The translations under genes were made by a program, and so were the position numbers. A stretch of 64,000 bases of DNA from Bacteroidota bacterium (lineage in GTDB: Bacteria; Bacteroidota; Bacteroidia; Chitinophagales; Saprospiraceae), in contig JAFMDF010000003.1 of assembly GCA_017857395.1 (NCBI GenBank), positions 1 through 64,000 on the forward strand, given 5' to 3'. Of the stretch, positions 27,113 through 36,575 are shown one piece after another (the first letter of the stretch is position 1; every line of letters begins with the position of its first letter). A model generated the notes under the pieces. That model was not told the DNA's origin, ran no database searches, and saw nothing but the letters and a program-made list of their open reading frames with translations.

Positions 27113-27951
27113 AGAGATTACTCCAAATAGAATGGTTAAAACTAAAGCATTATCGCCCATTTTGGGTGTTAACGGGGCTTTATACAGTTATGGTAAGCTT
27201 AATTTGTATTGGTGTTCATTTCTTTTTTGCTTATCTAAAAAGAGAAGGTGCTGATATTAATGGGTTTGACCCAACGATGTTTCCTTTTTATGATTTTCCA
27301 GATATCTGGCAAAACATTACCTATATTGCGACTTGGTTCAAATTATTTTTAGCTTTTATCGTCGTGATATCTATTGCCAATGAAGCCACTCACCGAACTC
27401 TTCGGCAAAATATTATAGATGGCATGAGTAAGAAAGATTGGTTGGCTTCCAAACTTTTATTAATCGTCGCTTTGGCAGTAGCAGCGACTCTTTTATTATT
27501 TGTATTAGGAATTATTACAGGATTAATTTATGGTCATCCTGAAAGTTATACTTCCATTTTTGATTCTACCGAATTTCTATTGGCTTATTGTTTGGAAGTC
27601 ATTACGTATTTAACCTTTGCTTTTTTGGCAACGCTTGTTATTCGGCGTTCAGGCATCGTGATTGTCGCTTTAATGATGTATACCTTGGCATTCGAACCAT
27701 TAACAACCCTTTTCTTAACAAATTTTCCAGATTCTTTGTCTAGTTATGCCAAGATGCCCGAAATCTTGTCCACAGCCGCCGCTTTTTTCCCAATCCGAGC
27801 CATCAATAATTTGATCCATGTGCCTTACCAAAGATGGGTATTACAAGAGATTCAAGACTATGTTTCCTTTACAGAAGTATTGATTGTTTTGGGGTGGTTG
27901 GCTTTTAATATTCGTGCTTGTTATTGGTTATTGCGGAAAAGAGATTTATGA
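27109..27951 (+). CDS. ABC transporter permease (ABC-2 type)
   Basis: Polytopic protein overlapping the ATPase stop by ATGA. NEATHRTLRQNIIDGMSKKDWLASK. Confidence 0.88.
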   Translation: MKRLLQIEWLKLKHYRPFWVLTGLYTVMVSLICIGVHFFFAYLKREGADINGFDPTMFPFYDFPDIWQNITYIATWFKLFLAFIVVISIANEATHRTLRQNIIDGMSKKDWLASKLLLIVALAVAATLLLFVLGIITGLIYGHPESYTSIFDSTEFLLAYCLEVITYLTFAFLATLVIRRSGIVIVALMMYTLAFEPLTTLFLTNFPDSLSSYAKMPEILSTAAAFFPIRAINNLIHVPYQRWVLQEIQDYVSFTEVLIVLGWLAFNIRACYWLLRKRDL

Positions 27952-28506
27952 TTAATTTGCATTCAAAGTAGCCAAAACTTTCTTTTCAAAACCTTCATAA
28001 TTTAAAGAACCAGTAATTGTCTCTATTTTTTCCCCCTCTGAATTAAATAAAAAAGAAGTAGGAATAACTCCCAGCCACAACGGGTCAATTTTATTGATAA
28101 TGGTACTTGGGTCTTCTGTACCAATAACATAATAATCCATAGAAAACCCTTTGCTTTTCCAATAAGGAAGGACCAAACTATCCGCTTTTGCTAATTCATC
28201 TAAAGATAAAGCGATGATTTTCACCCCTTTATTCTGATAGTTTTGATGCAATTTTTCTAAGGCAGGCATTTCGTGAATACAAGGTTTGCACCAAGTTGCC
28301 CAAAGGTTCACTAAAGTTACTCTCCCTTTTTGTGCGCTTAATAATTGTTGCAACTCCGTTTCATTTTTGACTACAGACAAGGTCGCTACTTTGGGAATGT
28401 TTTCCACTGAGGTAATAAGTTGCTCAACTGCTACTTTTTTAGGTTGACAGCCTATTAAAATGAACGCACCTAAGAAATAGACCCAAAAAGACTTTGATAA
28501 GAGCAT
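27952..28506 (-). CDS. TlpA/ResA-like lipoprotein thioredoxin
   Basis: Lipobox-like LIGCQPKK; VTLVNLWATWCKPCIHEMPALEKLHQNY. Confidence 0.93.
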   Translation of the reverse strand: MLLSKSFWVYFLGAFILIGCQPKKVAVEQLITSVENIPKVATLSVVKNETELQQLLSAQKGRVTLVNLWATWCKPCIHEMPALEKLHQNYQNKGVKIIALSLDELAKADSLVLPYWKSKGFSMDYYVIGTEDPSTIINKIDPLWLGVIPTSFLFNSEGEKIETITGSLNYEGFEKKVLATLNAN

Positions 28507-28811
28507 AAATTATTTTTTGAATTAAATAGTTGAACAAAGCAATTTTAAAATTAAGAATGGAAGATACAACCATTTCTGGACTTTTAGAAAATAGATAATA
28601 ATTTACCTTTTTGGTTATAAAATTTACTCATTTAAAAATTTCTTATTATTTATAATTTAATAAATTTAAGCACTTTTAAAAAGAATCATCAACAATTATA
28701 AATATGGCCTCAAAAGGACAAAGGTCGTAAATTTAGAGCATGAAAGAATTCTTTTTTCAAAACCATGCATTTGATTCTATTCATTTACTAAAGGGACTTA
28801 AAATAAATATT

Positions 28812-28819
28812 TACCTTTG
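28812..28819 (+). promoter_or_regulatory. Candidate -7 element TACCTTTG upstream of the 3-hydroxyacyl-CoA dehydrogenase gene
   Basis: TAnnTTTG match 40 bp upstream of ATG 28859. No good -33 element was found. Confidence 0.35.
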
Positions 28820-28858
28820 CGTTTTTTAAATGGATAGCTCGTATAATACATAAAAAGC

Positions 28859-29746
28859 ATGCAAAATATAACAGTAATCGGCGCAGGAACAATGGGAAAC
28901 GGAATCGCCCATATTTTTGCAATGAAAAATTTTAGCGTAACTTTAGTGGATATATCTGAAACTGCTTTGGAAAAAGCAATAACCACTATCGGCAAAAATT
29001 TAGACCGAATGGTGCGGAAAGAAAAGATTTCAGAAGCAGATAAAGCGGCTACTTTGGGAAATATTACAACTAGTACGAACTTACCCGAAGGTGTTAGTAA
29101 TGCAGATTTAGTGGTAGAGGCGGCAACTGAAAATGTGAATTTGAAGCTCAAAATTTTTAAGCAGATTGACGAAAATGCACCAGCGAAGGCTGTTTTAGCA
29201 AGTAATACTTCTTCTATTTCTATTACCAAAATTGCAGCAGTTACGAATAGACCAGAAAAGGTAATTGGCATGCACTTCTTTAATCCAGTTCCAGTAATGA
29301 AATTGGTAGAAGTAATTAATGGTTATGGAACAGATAAGTCAGTAACTGCGGATATTATGGAATTATCCAAGAAATTAGGGAAAGTTCCTGTAGAAATTAA
29401 AGATTACCCAGGATTTGCAGCGAATAGAATGTTGATGCCTTTATTGAATGAAGCCTTTTTTACCTTGTATGAAGGGGTAGCAGGCGTAGCAGAAATTGAC
29501 ACCGTGATGAAATTAGGCATGGGGCATCCAATGGGGCCATTGCAATTGGCAGATTTTGTAGGATTAGATGTTTGTTTGGCGATTTTAAATGTATTACATG
29601 ATGGATTTGGTAATCCAAAATATGCACCTTGTCCACTTTTAGTAAATATGGTGACGGCTGGTAAATTAGGAAGAAAATCAGGCGAAGGATTTTATAATTA
29701 TAAGGAAGGCGGAAAAGATTTAGTGATTGCAACGCAATTTGTCTAA
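28859..29746 (+). CDS. 3-hydroxybutyryl-CoA / 3-hydroxyacyl-CoA dehydrogenase
   Basis: ITVIGAGTMGNGIAHIFA; VLASNTSSISITKIAAVTNRPEKVIGMHFFNPVPVMKLVEVI; GMGHPMGPLQLADFVGLDV. Confidence 0.95.
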   Translation: MQNITVIGAGTMGNGIAHIFAMKNFSVTLVDISETALEKAITTIGKNLDRMVRKEKISEADKAATLGNITTSTNLPEGVSNADLVVEAATENVNLKLKIFKQIDENAPAKAVLASNTSSISITKIAAVTNRPEKVIGMHFFNPVPVMKLVEVINGYGTDKSVTADIMELSKKLGKVPVEIKDYPGFAANRMLMPLLNEAFFTLYEGVAGVAEIDTVMKLGMGHPMGPLQLADFVGLDVCLAILNVLHDGFGNPKYAPCPLLVNMVTAGKLGRKSGEGFYNYKEGGKDLVIATQFV

Positions 29747-29888
29747 CTGATTTTCAATGTTTGCTTTTTAGTTTAAAGCTAATAGTAGGTTTTCAAGGAG
29801 GTAACATGGTTATAATTAGGTGGTCAATAAATATATTTTTCTACTTTATTCTATGCCTGTTGAAAATTGAAAATTAAAAATTACAATA

Positions 29889-31067
29889 ATGTCAAACTAT
29901 AAATACGATCTAAGAGGCGTTTCTGCAACCAAAGACGAAGTTCATGAAGCTATCAAAGGCTTAGACCAAGGACTTTATCCCAATGCTTTTTGTAAAATAT
30001 TACCCGATGTAGCTGGTGGAGACAAGGATTATGTAAACCTAATGCATGCGGATACGTCTGGGACAAAAACCAGTTTGGCTTATTTGTATTGGAAAGAAAC
30101 GGGAGATGTATCTGTATGGAAAGGGATTGCCCAAGATGCCTTAGTGATGAATTTGGATGATATGGGTTGCGTAGGTTGTGTAGATAATATTTTATTATCT
30201 TCTACGATTGGTCGAAATAAAAATTTAATCACGGGAGAAGTTATCACTACTTTAATTCAAGCAACCAAAGCCTTAACCGACCAATTAGCCAATTATGGTA
30301 TAAATGTGCATTCTGCTGGTGGAGAAACAGCAGATGTTGGAGATATTGTACGGACCATTGATGTAGGATACACGGCTTTTGCTAGAATGAGTAAAGCAGA
30401 TTTAATCGTTAATAATATCAAACCGGGCAATGTAATTGTGGGATTAGCGTCTTATGGTCAGGCAACTTATGAAACGGAGTATAATGGAGGAATGGGGAGT
30501 AATGGATTGACTTCTGCTCGACACGATGTTTTAGCTAAAGAATATGCTAAAAAATACCCAGATAGTTATGACGCTAATACACCTGATGAAGTAGTTTACA
30601 TTGGGTCTAAGAAACTAACAGATAAAGTGGATATTGATGGCCAACAGATTGATGTTGGAAAATTAATTCTATCGCCAACGAGGACCTATTTGCCAATTAT
30701 CAAAGCCATATTAGATGAGTTTAAAGGACAGATTGATGGGATGATTCATTGTACAGGCGGCGGGCAAACTAAGGTCATTAAGTTTGTAGATAAAGTACAT
30801 ATCATTAAGGATAATTTATTGCCGATTCCACCACTTTTCCAAATGATTAAAGCCGAATCAGATACAGATTGGCGAGAAATGTACCAAGTTTTCAATATGG
30901 GACATCGTTTGGAATTATATGTCGAACCAGCTATTGCAGCTAGAATTATTGAGATTTCTAAATCCTTTAATGTGGACGGACAAATAATTGGTAGGGTAGA
31001 AGAGTGTGAGGAAGCAAAGGTTACAATCGTTGCGCCAGACGGTCGGAAAATGGATTACTATAACTAA
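29889..31067 (+). CDS. purM: AIR synthase-like protein (phosphoribosylformylglycinamidine cyclo-ligase)
   Basis: 392 aa. DDMGCVGCVDNILLSSTIGRNK, HSAGGETADVGDIVRTIDVG and GMIHCTGGGQTK motifs. Confidence 0.85.
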   Translation: MSNYKYDLRGVSATKDEVHEAIKGLDQGLYPNAFCKILPDVAGGDKDYVNLMHADTSGTKTSLAYLYWKETGDVSVWKGIAQDALVMNLDDMGCVGCVDNILLSSTIGRNKNLITGEVITTLIQATKALTDQLANYGINVHSAGGETADVGDIVRTIDVGYTAFARMSKADLIVNNIKPGNVIVGLASYGQATYETEYNGGMGSNGLTSARHDVLAKEYAKKYPDSYDANTPDEVVYIGSKKLTDKVDIDGQQIDVGKLILSPTRTYLPIIKAILDEFKGQIDGMIHCTGGGQTKVIKFVDKVHIIKDNLLPIPPLFQMIKAESDTDWREMYQVFNMGHRLELYVEPAIAARIIEISKSFNVDGQIIGRVEECEEAKVTIVAPDGRKMDYYN

Positions 31068-31070
31068 GTA

Positions 31071-31182
31071 ATTCAAGTTGCGGATAATTACTGTATGGCT
31101 ATATTGTTTTATTGTTACAGCGTAGAATAACCCTTAATTCGATATTTTTTTAGTTCCACTCACAATATAACCATACTTGAAT
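31071..31182. repeat. GGCTATATTGTTTTATTGTTA-family element, copy B
   Basis: ATTCAAGTTGCG...TATGGCTATATTGTTTTATTGTTA...ACAATATAACCATACTTGAAT, starting 4 bp after the purM stop. Confidence 0.75.
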
Positions 31183-31313
31183 GATTGATTGTCTTGAGGA
31201 TTCTTCAATCCTTGTACTTAAACTATTTAAAACTAAGCAAAAAGCCATAAAAACGATTAAATTTGAGCAATTAATTAAGCGAAAAGCAAGTTATTTATTA
31301 GTTTGCATAAAAA

Positions 31314-34214
31314 TTGAGGTACAGCTCGGTAAGTAGCAATAAAATGTTTAGAGAAATACTACAAATTAGGTTAAGACTATGCGTGTGCTTATATGTGATG
31401 ATATGGGCCAATTTCGTATATGGGCAATCAAACCTAACTAATCCTACAGTCATATTTTGTGGTAAAATTACACAAGCAGATTCTAGTCAAGATATTACAC
31501 TGCGTTTTTATAAAGACTTTCTCACCTTTGAAGAAATAACCTATTCTGCTCCAATAATTAATGATTCTTTTTATTTAAAAATTCCATTCAAAGAAAATAC
31601 TTCGGGCTTTATTGCTTTAGGAAGCATCAATGTGCCTGTTTTTATTGAAAAATCGGATAGCATCTATGTTCAATCAGTCGCCAATTCGTTTGCAGATTCG
31701 CTGACTTATAAGGGAAAGGGGAGCTTAGCCAATAATTATTTAAAGCAAACTTTTTTAATTTTTGATGCGAATGATGCCAAGAAAATAGCGAATGGAATGG
31801 CAAAGAATACCGCCACAGGATACCAAAAATTATTAAGCGATTATAAGCAACAAAAATTAGCTTTTTTAGATACTTTTTTAGTCCAAAGAGACACTCAGTT
31901 TACAAAGCCTTTTAAGGAATATGTATTGGCAGATATTAATTATTGGTGGGGGCAAAATTTAATGCGTTATCGGGCGGAACATCCTGCTTCTGACGTATTA
32001 CCGGTTTCGTTGAATTTATCTGAAGCGTATTTTAAATTTATGGATACGCTTGATTTAAATAATGAAGCAGCTTTAAATAATGTCAATTACCTTTTTTATT
32101 TAGAGCAATATACGGCCTGGAGACAAGAAAGAATTGCTAAAGGCAAACTTCAATTTAAAAATGTAGCGGAAACCAAAAAAGAATTGATTAAAGTGAAAAT
32201 GGTGGAAACTTTTGGCCAAGTGTTGATTGATAGTTTAGAAGTCAGAAAGGAAGCTCATGATGAGTTATCTAGTTTCTTCAAATTGGAACGTGGCTCAGAA
32301 GTACTTTATCTACAAGATATAACCAGCGATCGTTTTGCTTATCCCTTTGAAGGTAAAAGATACCGAGATAAATTTTTAAAAATTGAATTGCCAGATGGGC
32401 GTAAAGGTTGGGTATTCAGAGGCGGTATTAATCTAAAACAAAAGGTCGTATATACTAAAAAGTGGGTAGCAATTCCTGACCCTCGTCCTGAATTGATGCG
32501 AAATTTTAAATATGCTAATTTTAAGGGAAAAGTTATGCATTATACCATTGCAAAGGATTTGTATTGGGAGGTATTAAAAAAAGATAAAAAAGACAATGCA
32601 CTGCTTAAAGATTATTTAGATAAAGCTGAAGACAATACTTATACAAATATTCTGAGAAGGGCTTACGTCGCCATGGAAAAAGATACAAATAATATTATTG
32701 CTAATGGAACTAATTTGCCCATACCACAAGCAGCATCTATTGAAATAAAAGATAGCACAAAGCAAATAGTTGGTCTACTAAAAGAAATTACTACTCAAAC
32801 GGCTACGAATTTAATGCAGAAAAAAGAAAGCGATGAAAAGCCCATTGTAGTTAAAAAGAAAGTAGAAGAAATAGTGATTAGTCCTCCTGATTTTAGCAAA
32901 TACGTTAGGATTACCTCTCTAGATGGAAAAACCAATAGAGCAACTGGAAATCGACCAGAAATTATTATTAATACGAACCCACTCCTTAGAGAAGAAACTA
33001 CTTTTCTATTTCCTAATCAGATAGATACAGATTTTCATTTTGATATTCCTTTAAAGTCTAGCACTACGGCAACCATTAAATTAGGAAAACAAAGCATCGA
33101 CTTATACCTCCAGCCAGCTTATAACTTAAAAATAACCATTGACGGGAATGATTTGTACCAAAATTTGACCTTTTCGGGGAATGGTAGCAAAATTAATAAT
33201 TACCTCGTAACGGCTGCAAAATTATTTAGGCATGTCGAATTAGAACTAGAAACAAATATTAGGTATGCGGAGCCAGCTGCATTTAAAACTTTTTTAAATA
33301 AAATAAGAGCCGAGAAATTACAATTTTTAAGAACCTATTTGCAAGGCCATACGCTCTCGACAGAGGTAATAAAATATGCACATGCAGACATAAATTATTG
33401 GTATGCTTTTAATTTAATGAATTACCCTTATGAGCATCCAATTTTTCAAAACCAACCAGCGCCAATGCCTGTTCCAGCCGATTATTATGATTTTACGGAA
33501 GAGATAGATTTAAATAACGCTGGGGCTTTGCCCAATAAATATTATATATACTACCTACAAGATTATTTAAGTTTTCAAACGGCTAAGCTAGAAAATAAAG
33601 GTAAATCTAGATTTGAATTAGCCGATAAATACTTAAAAGGTAAACCGCTCTATTTTTATAAAGCGTTACAGCATTCCGTTAATGTAAAACGGCTAAATAA
33701 TGTATTAGCAGAACAGGCAGCTTATGAATTTATAGATAATTGTCCTTATAAATTATACGGTGAATTTGTGAAATTAGCCTACCATGAAAGTAGAGGAATC
33801 GTAGCAGGAATGGATGCACCTGAGTTTGAATTGGTGGACGCTAATGGTGAAAATGTTAAATTATCTGATTATAAAGGTAAAGTTGTTTTTTTAGATTTTT
33901 GGGCGACTTGGTGCAAACCATGCCTTAGATTAGTTCCTGCGCATCAAAAATTGCAAGACCAGTTTAAAAATGATAATGTTGTGTTTTTATATGTTTCTAC
34001 AGATAGGAATTCAAATAGCTGGAAAAACTATGTAAGCAAAGGGACTTTTCCTGGCAAACATTTATTGGCAGACACTAAATTGATAACCCGATATAAAGTA
34101 GAAACATTACCCTATAGTTTGCTAATTGATACGGAAGGAAAAATTGTTTGGCACCATATCGGAGGTTTTAGTGTTCAGCGCACAACTCAACGCATTTTAG
34201 AATTGCTGCAATAA
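31314..34214 (+). CDS. TlpA-like thioredoxin protein with duplicated N-terminal modules
   Basis: 966 aa. Two copies of a module containing Y[VA][LH]ADINYW...NLM.Y..EHP; C-terminal VKLSDYKGKVVFLDFWATWCKPCLRLVPAHQ. Confidence 0.88.
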   Translation: MRYSSVSSNKMFREILQIRLRLCVCLYVMIWANFVYGQSNLTNPTVIFCGKITQADSSQDITLRFYKDFLTFEEITYSAPIINDSFYLKIPFKENTSGFIALGSINVPVFIEKSDSIYVQSVANSFADSLTYKGKGSLANNYLKQTFLIFDANDAKKIANGMAKNTATGYQKLLSDYKQQKLAFLDTFLVQRDTQFTKPFKEYVLADINYWWGQNLMRYRAEHPASDVLPVSLNLSEAYFKFMDTLDLNNEAALNNVNYLFYLEQYTAWRQERIAKGKLQFKNVAETKKELIKVKMVETFGQVLIDSLEVRKEAHDELSSFFKLERGSEVLYLQDITSDRFAYPFEGKRYRDKFLKIELPDGRKGWVFRGGINLKQKVVYTKKWVAIPDPRPELMRNFKYANFKGKVMHYTIAKDLYWEVLKKDKKDNALLKDYLDKAEDNTYTNILRRAYVAMEKDTNNIIANGTNLPIPQAASIEIKDSTKQIVGLLKEITTQTATNLMQKKESDEKPIVVKKKVEEIVISPPDFSKYVRITSLDGKTNRATGNRPEIIINTNPLLREETTFLFPNQIDTDFHFDIPLKSSTTATIKLGKQSIDLYLQPAYNLKITIDGNDLYQNLTFSGNGSKINNYLVTAAKLFRHVELELETNIRYAEPAAFKTFLNKIRAEKLQFLRTYLQGHTLSTEVIKYAHADINYWYAFNLMNYPYEHPIFQNQPAPMPVPADYYDFTEEIDLNNAGALPNKYYIYYLQDYLSFQTAKLENKGKSRFELADKYLKGKPLYFYKALQHSVNVKRLNNVLAEQAAYEFIDNCPYKLYGEFVKLAYHESRGIVAGMDAPEFELVDANGENVKLSDYKGKVVFLDFWATWCKPCLRLVPAHQKLQDQFKNDNVVFLYVSTDRNSNSWKNYVSKGTFPGKHLLADTKLITRYKVETLPYSLLIDTEGKIVWHHIGGFSVQRTTQRILELLQ

Positions 34215-34302
34215 AACTCCTTTGTTTTCTTAAACTATTTAACCTTAATTCCCGTACGTATATATGCTGCAGCGGGGTAACAATCGGACTTTAAATATTA
34301 AG

Positions 34303-34385
34303 AATTGTTTTATTGTTATATGGCTATACTTTGATAAACAAACCTTCCTGTTCTGATAACAATAAAACAATATAGCCATGTAACC
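34303..34385. repeat. GGCTATATTGTTTTATTGTTA-family element, copy C
   Basis: AATTGTTTTATTGTTATATGGCTATA ... AACAATAAAACAATATAGCCATGTAACC. Confidence 0.8.
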
Positions 34386-34462
34386 ATTAAGCAGTATAAC
34401 AACTTAACCCAATTGATTTAGTTATTAAAATAGACCATAGAACAACACACAATGAGAAAAGT

Positions 34463-36499
34463 ATGAGTGCCAGATTTTATCCCATTTTCATTATTATTAT
34501 CTTCTTTTTTACCTTACCCAATATTGGTAATACGCAAAAAAAATTATCAAAAGCTCAACAAGTTGAATTTTTAAATGCCTTCCAATCAGGAGATGAATTC
34601 CTAGTTAAAAAGAAATACGAAAAAGCAAAAAAATCCTTTGAGAAAGCGATTGCGCTTAAACCTCAAACGGCGGCGGTCTATCGACGTTTGGGGGTGGTTC
34701 ATGAACTGCTCAAAGAGTATGGCCAAGCCGCTGAATATTTTGAAACAGCAATAGAAATTAACCCTAAACTTTCTAGGGCTCTGTATTTTCAATCCGGAGA
34801 AATGTTGATGAAAATTGAAAATTATTCGAAGGCAAAAGAGCGATTAAAAGAGTATGAAAATTTTCAGAAGTTAGCTCCAGAATCTTTTGATAATGGGGAA
34901 CTAGAATTGAGTACAGAAAATTATTATAATACACTCCTAAAGAGTTACCTAGCTAATTGCACGTTTGCTGCCCATAAAACAGACTTTATTAATGTTGAAA
35001 TGAAAAATTTGGGGCCTAAAATTAATTCTGAGCTAGATGATTTGTTCCCCTATATTGCAAATAATGAAAGTTGGATGTTTTACACGCGAAATGTGCCAAT
35101 TTATGGAGGAGAAGACCAATTGATGTATAGTACTGCAGAAAATGGAGGATGGGCGAAAAGTAAAACATTGTTGGATAAAAAAATGCGAGAAGAATTTAAT
35201 CAAGGAATGGGGAAAATTAGCCGAGATGAAAAAGTGATGTTTTTTCCAGTTTATGATAGAGCAGACGAAGGGAACGACTGTAATATTATGAAGGCAAATA
35301 TGCACCGAGATGCGATTCTTGATATTAATAAATTGGGAGAAGAAATAAATTCTCCTTATTGGGAAAGTCAACCCACCGTTAATTGCGAAGGTAAATCGCT
35401 CTACTTTGTGAGTGACCGACCAGGAGGAATTGGTGGTAAAGATATTTGGGTCAGTCATTTACAGGAAAATGGGAAATGGACAAATGCTATTAATTTAGGA
35501 GATAAAATTAACACGGAAATGGATGAAGAATCTCCTTTTATCGCCGATGATAATACGACTTTGTTTTTTACATCAAATGGACATCCAGGGTATGGGAGGA
35601 CAGATATATTTTATTCCAAATTCAGTGAGAATAGCGAATGGGGGACGCCTCAAAATATGGGAAAACCAATTAATTCTTCAGCTGATGAGCTAAGTTTTTT
35701 TATGACTGCCAGAGGGGATACGGGATATATTGCCTCTAATAGAGAAGGAGGATACGGTAACTTTGATATTTATCAATTCAGCATTCCTGCAAAAAAAGAT
35801 TTTGAAGAAATTGCTTATATAAAAGGAAAGGTAATGGACGCAATAACCAAAGAGCCCATAGAATCGGTGGTATACATTGGTGAAAAAGGAAATTATCCAA
35901 CGGATGAGGCAGGTAATTTTTTTGTATGTCATCCATCTCTAAGTAAATTGCAGGTTTTGGTATCTGAAAGAAAATATTACGATTTTGAAAATGCTTTTGT
36001 CTTAGATAATTGGAATTCCGAAGGGTTTGTGGAATTAAATATATATTTGCGCCCATTAAGCGAGCCATTAGGTTTGGAAACACTAGATTCAAAAGTAATC
36101 TCTAAATCTGCCAAGCCAGAAGAAATTAAAACTAATCAGGTAAAAATTAATAAAAGTGAGTTACCAACAGAGAAACTTTATGCTACTTCTGATGTTTACT
36201 TTTACTTTGATGATTTTTCGCTGACGCAGGAGGCTAGATATAATATGGACCGACTAATTGAAGATTTGGATAAAGACCAATTAGCTTTAATTATAATTGA
36301 AGGATTTGCAGATCAAATTGGAACAGATGATTATAATATGAGGCTATCAGAAAAGCGTGCAATAGAGGTAGCAGATTATTTTAAATCTAAAGGATATACC
36401 AATTTAAGGGTAAAATATAAAGGATATGGAGAGACACGGAATTCCTTTATATATTCCAGAAATAGGAAAGTTGAAATACATGTTTATTATAAGATTTGA
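34463..36499 (+). CDS. OmpA-family protein with TPR, PD40 propeller and CarboxypepD-like domains (PorE-like)
   Basis: TPR (KKYEKAKKSFEKAIALKPQTAAVYRRLG), PD40-like repeats (YFVSDRPGGIGGKDIWVS, FFTSNGHPGYGRTDIFYS), CRD (YIKGKVMDAITKEPIESVVYIG), OmpA (IIEGFADQIGTDDYNMRLSEKRAIEVADYF). Confidence 0.9.
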   Translation: MSARFYPIFIIIIFFFTLPNIGNTQKKLSKAQQVEFLNAFQSGDEFLVKKKYEKAKKSFEKAIALKPQTAAVYRRLGVVHELLKEYGQAAEYFETAIEINPKLSRALYFQSGEMLMKIENYSKAKERLKEYENFQKLAPESFDNGELELSTENYYNTLLKSYLANCTFAAHKTDFINVEMKNLGPKINSELDDLFPYIANNESWMFYTRNVPIYGGEDQLMYSTAENGGWAKSKTLLDKKMREEFNQGMGKISRDEKVMFFPVYDRADEGNDCNIMKANMHRDAILDINKLGEEINSPYWESQPTVNCEGKSLYFVSDRPGGIGGKDIWVSHLQENGKWTNAINLGDKINTEMDEESPFIADDNTTLFFTSNGHPGYGRTDIFYSKFSENSEWGTPQNMGKPINSSADELSFFMTARGDTGYIASNREGGYGNFDIYQFSIPAKKDFEEIAYIKGKVMDAITKEPIESVVYIGEKGNYPTDEAGNFFVCHPSLSKLQVLVSERKYYDFENAFVLDNWNSEGFVELNIYLRPLSEPLGLETLDSKVISKSAKPEEIKTNQVKINKSELPTEKLYATSDVYFYFDDFSLTQEARYNMDRLIEDLDKDQLALIIIEGFADQIGTDDYNMRLSEKRAIEVADYFKSKGYTNLRVKYKGYGETRNSFIYSRNRKVEIHVYYKI

Positions 36500-36575
36500 A
36501 ATGAGTATAAATCAATAGATAAGTAGAGTTATTAGAGAAATTTGTTAAAATACCTAACCATTCAATACCAAGATT

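Noticed and set aside
28798-29271. 157-aa ORF antisense to the 3-hydroxyacyl-CoA dehydrogenase
   Set aside because: Overlaps a clear dehydrogenase CDS and its promoter region, with no supporting motif.
35033-35458. ORF antisense to the PorE-like gene (141 aa)
   Set aside because: Entirely within a strong CDS. Composition is typical of a reverse-frame reading.
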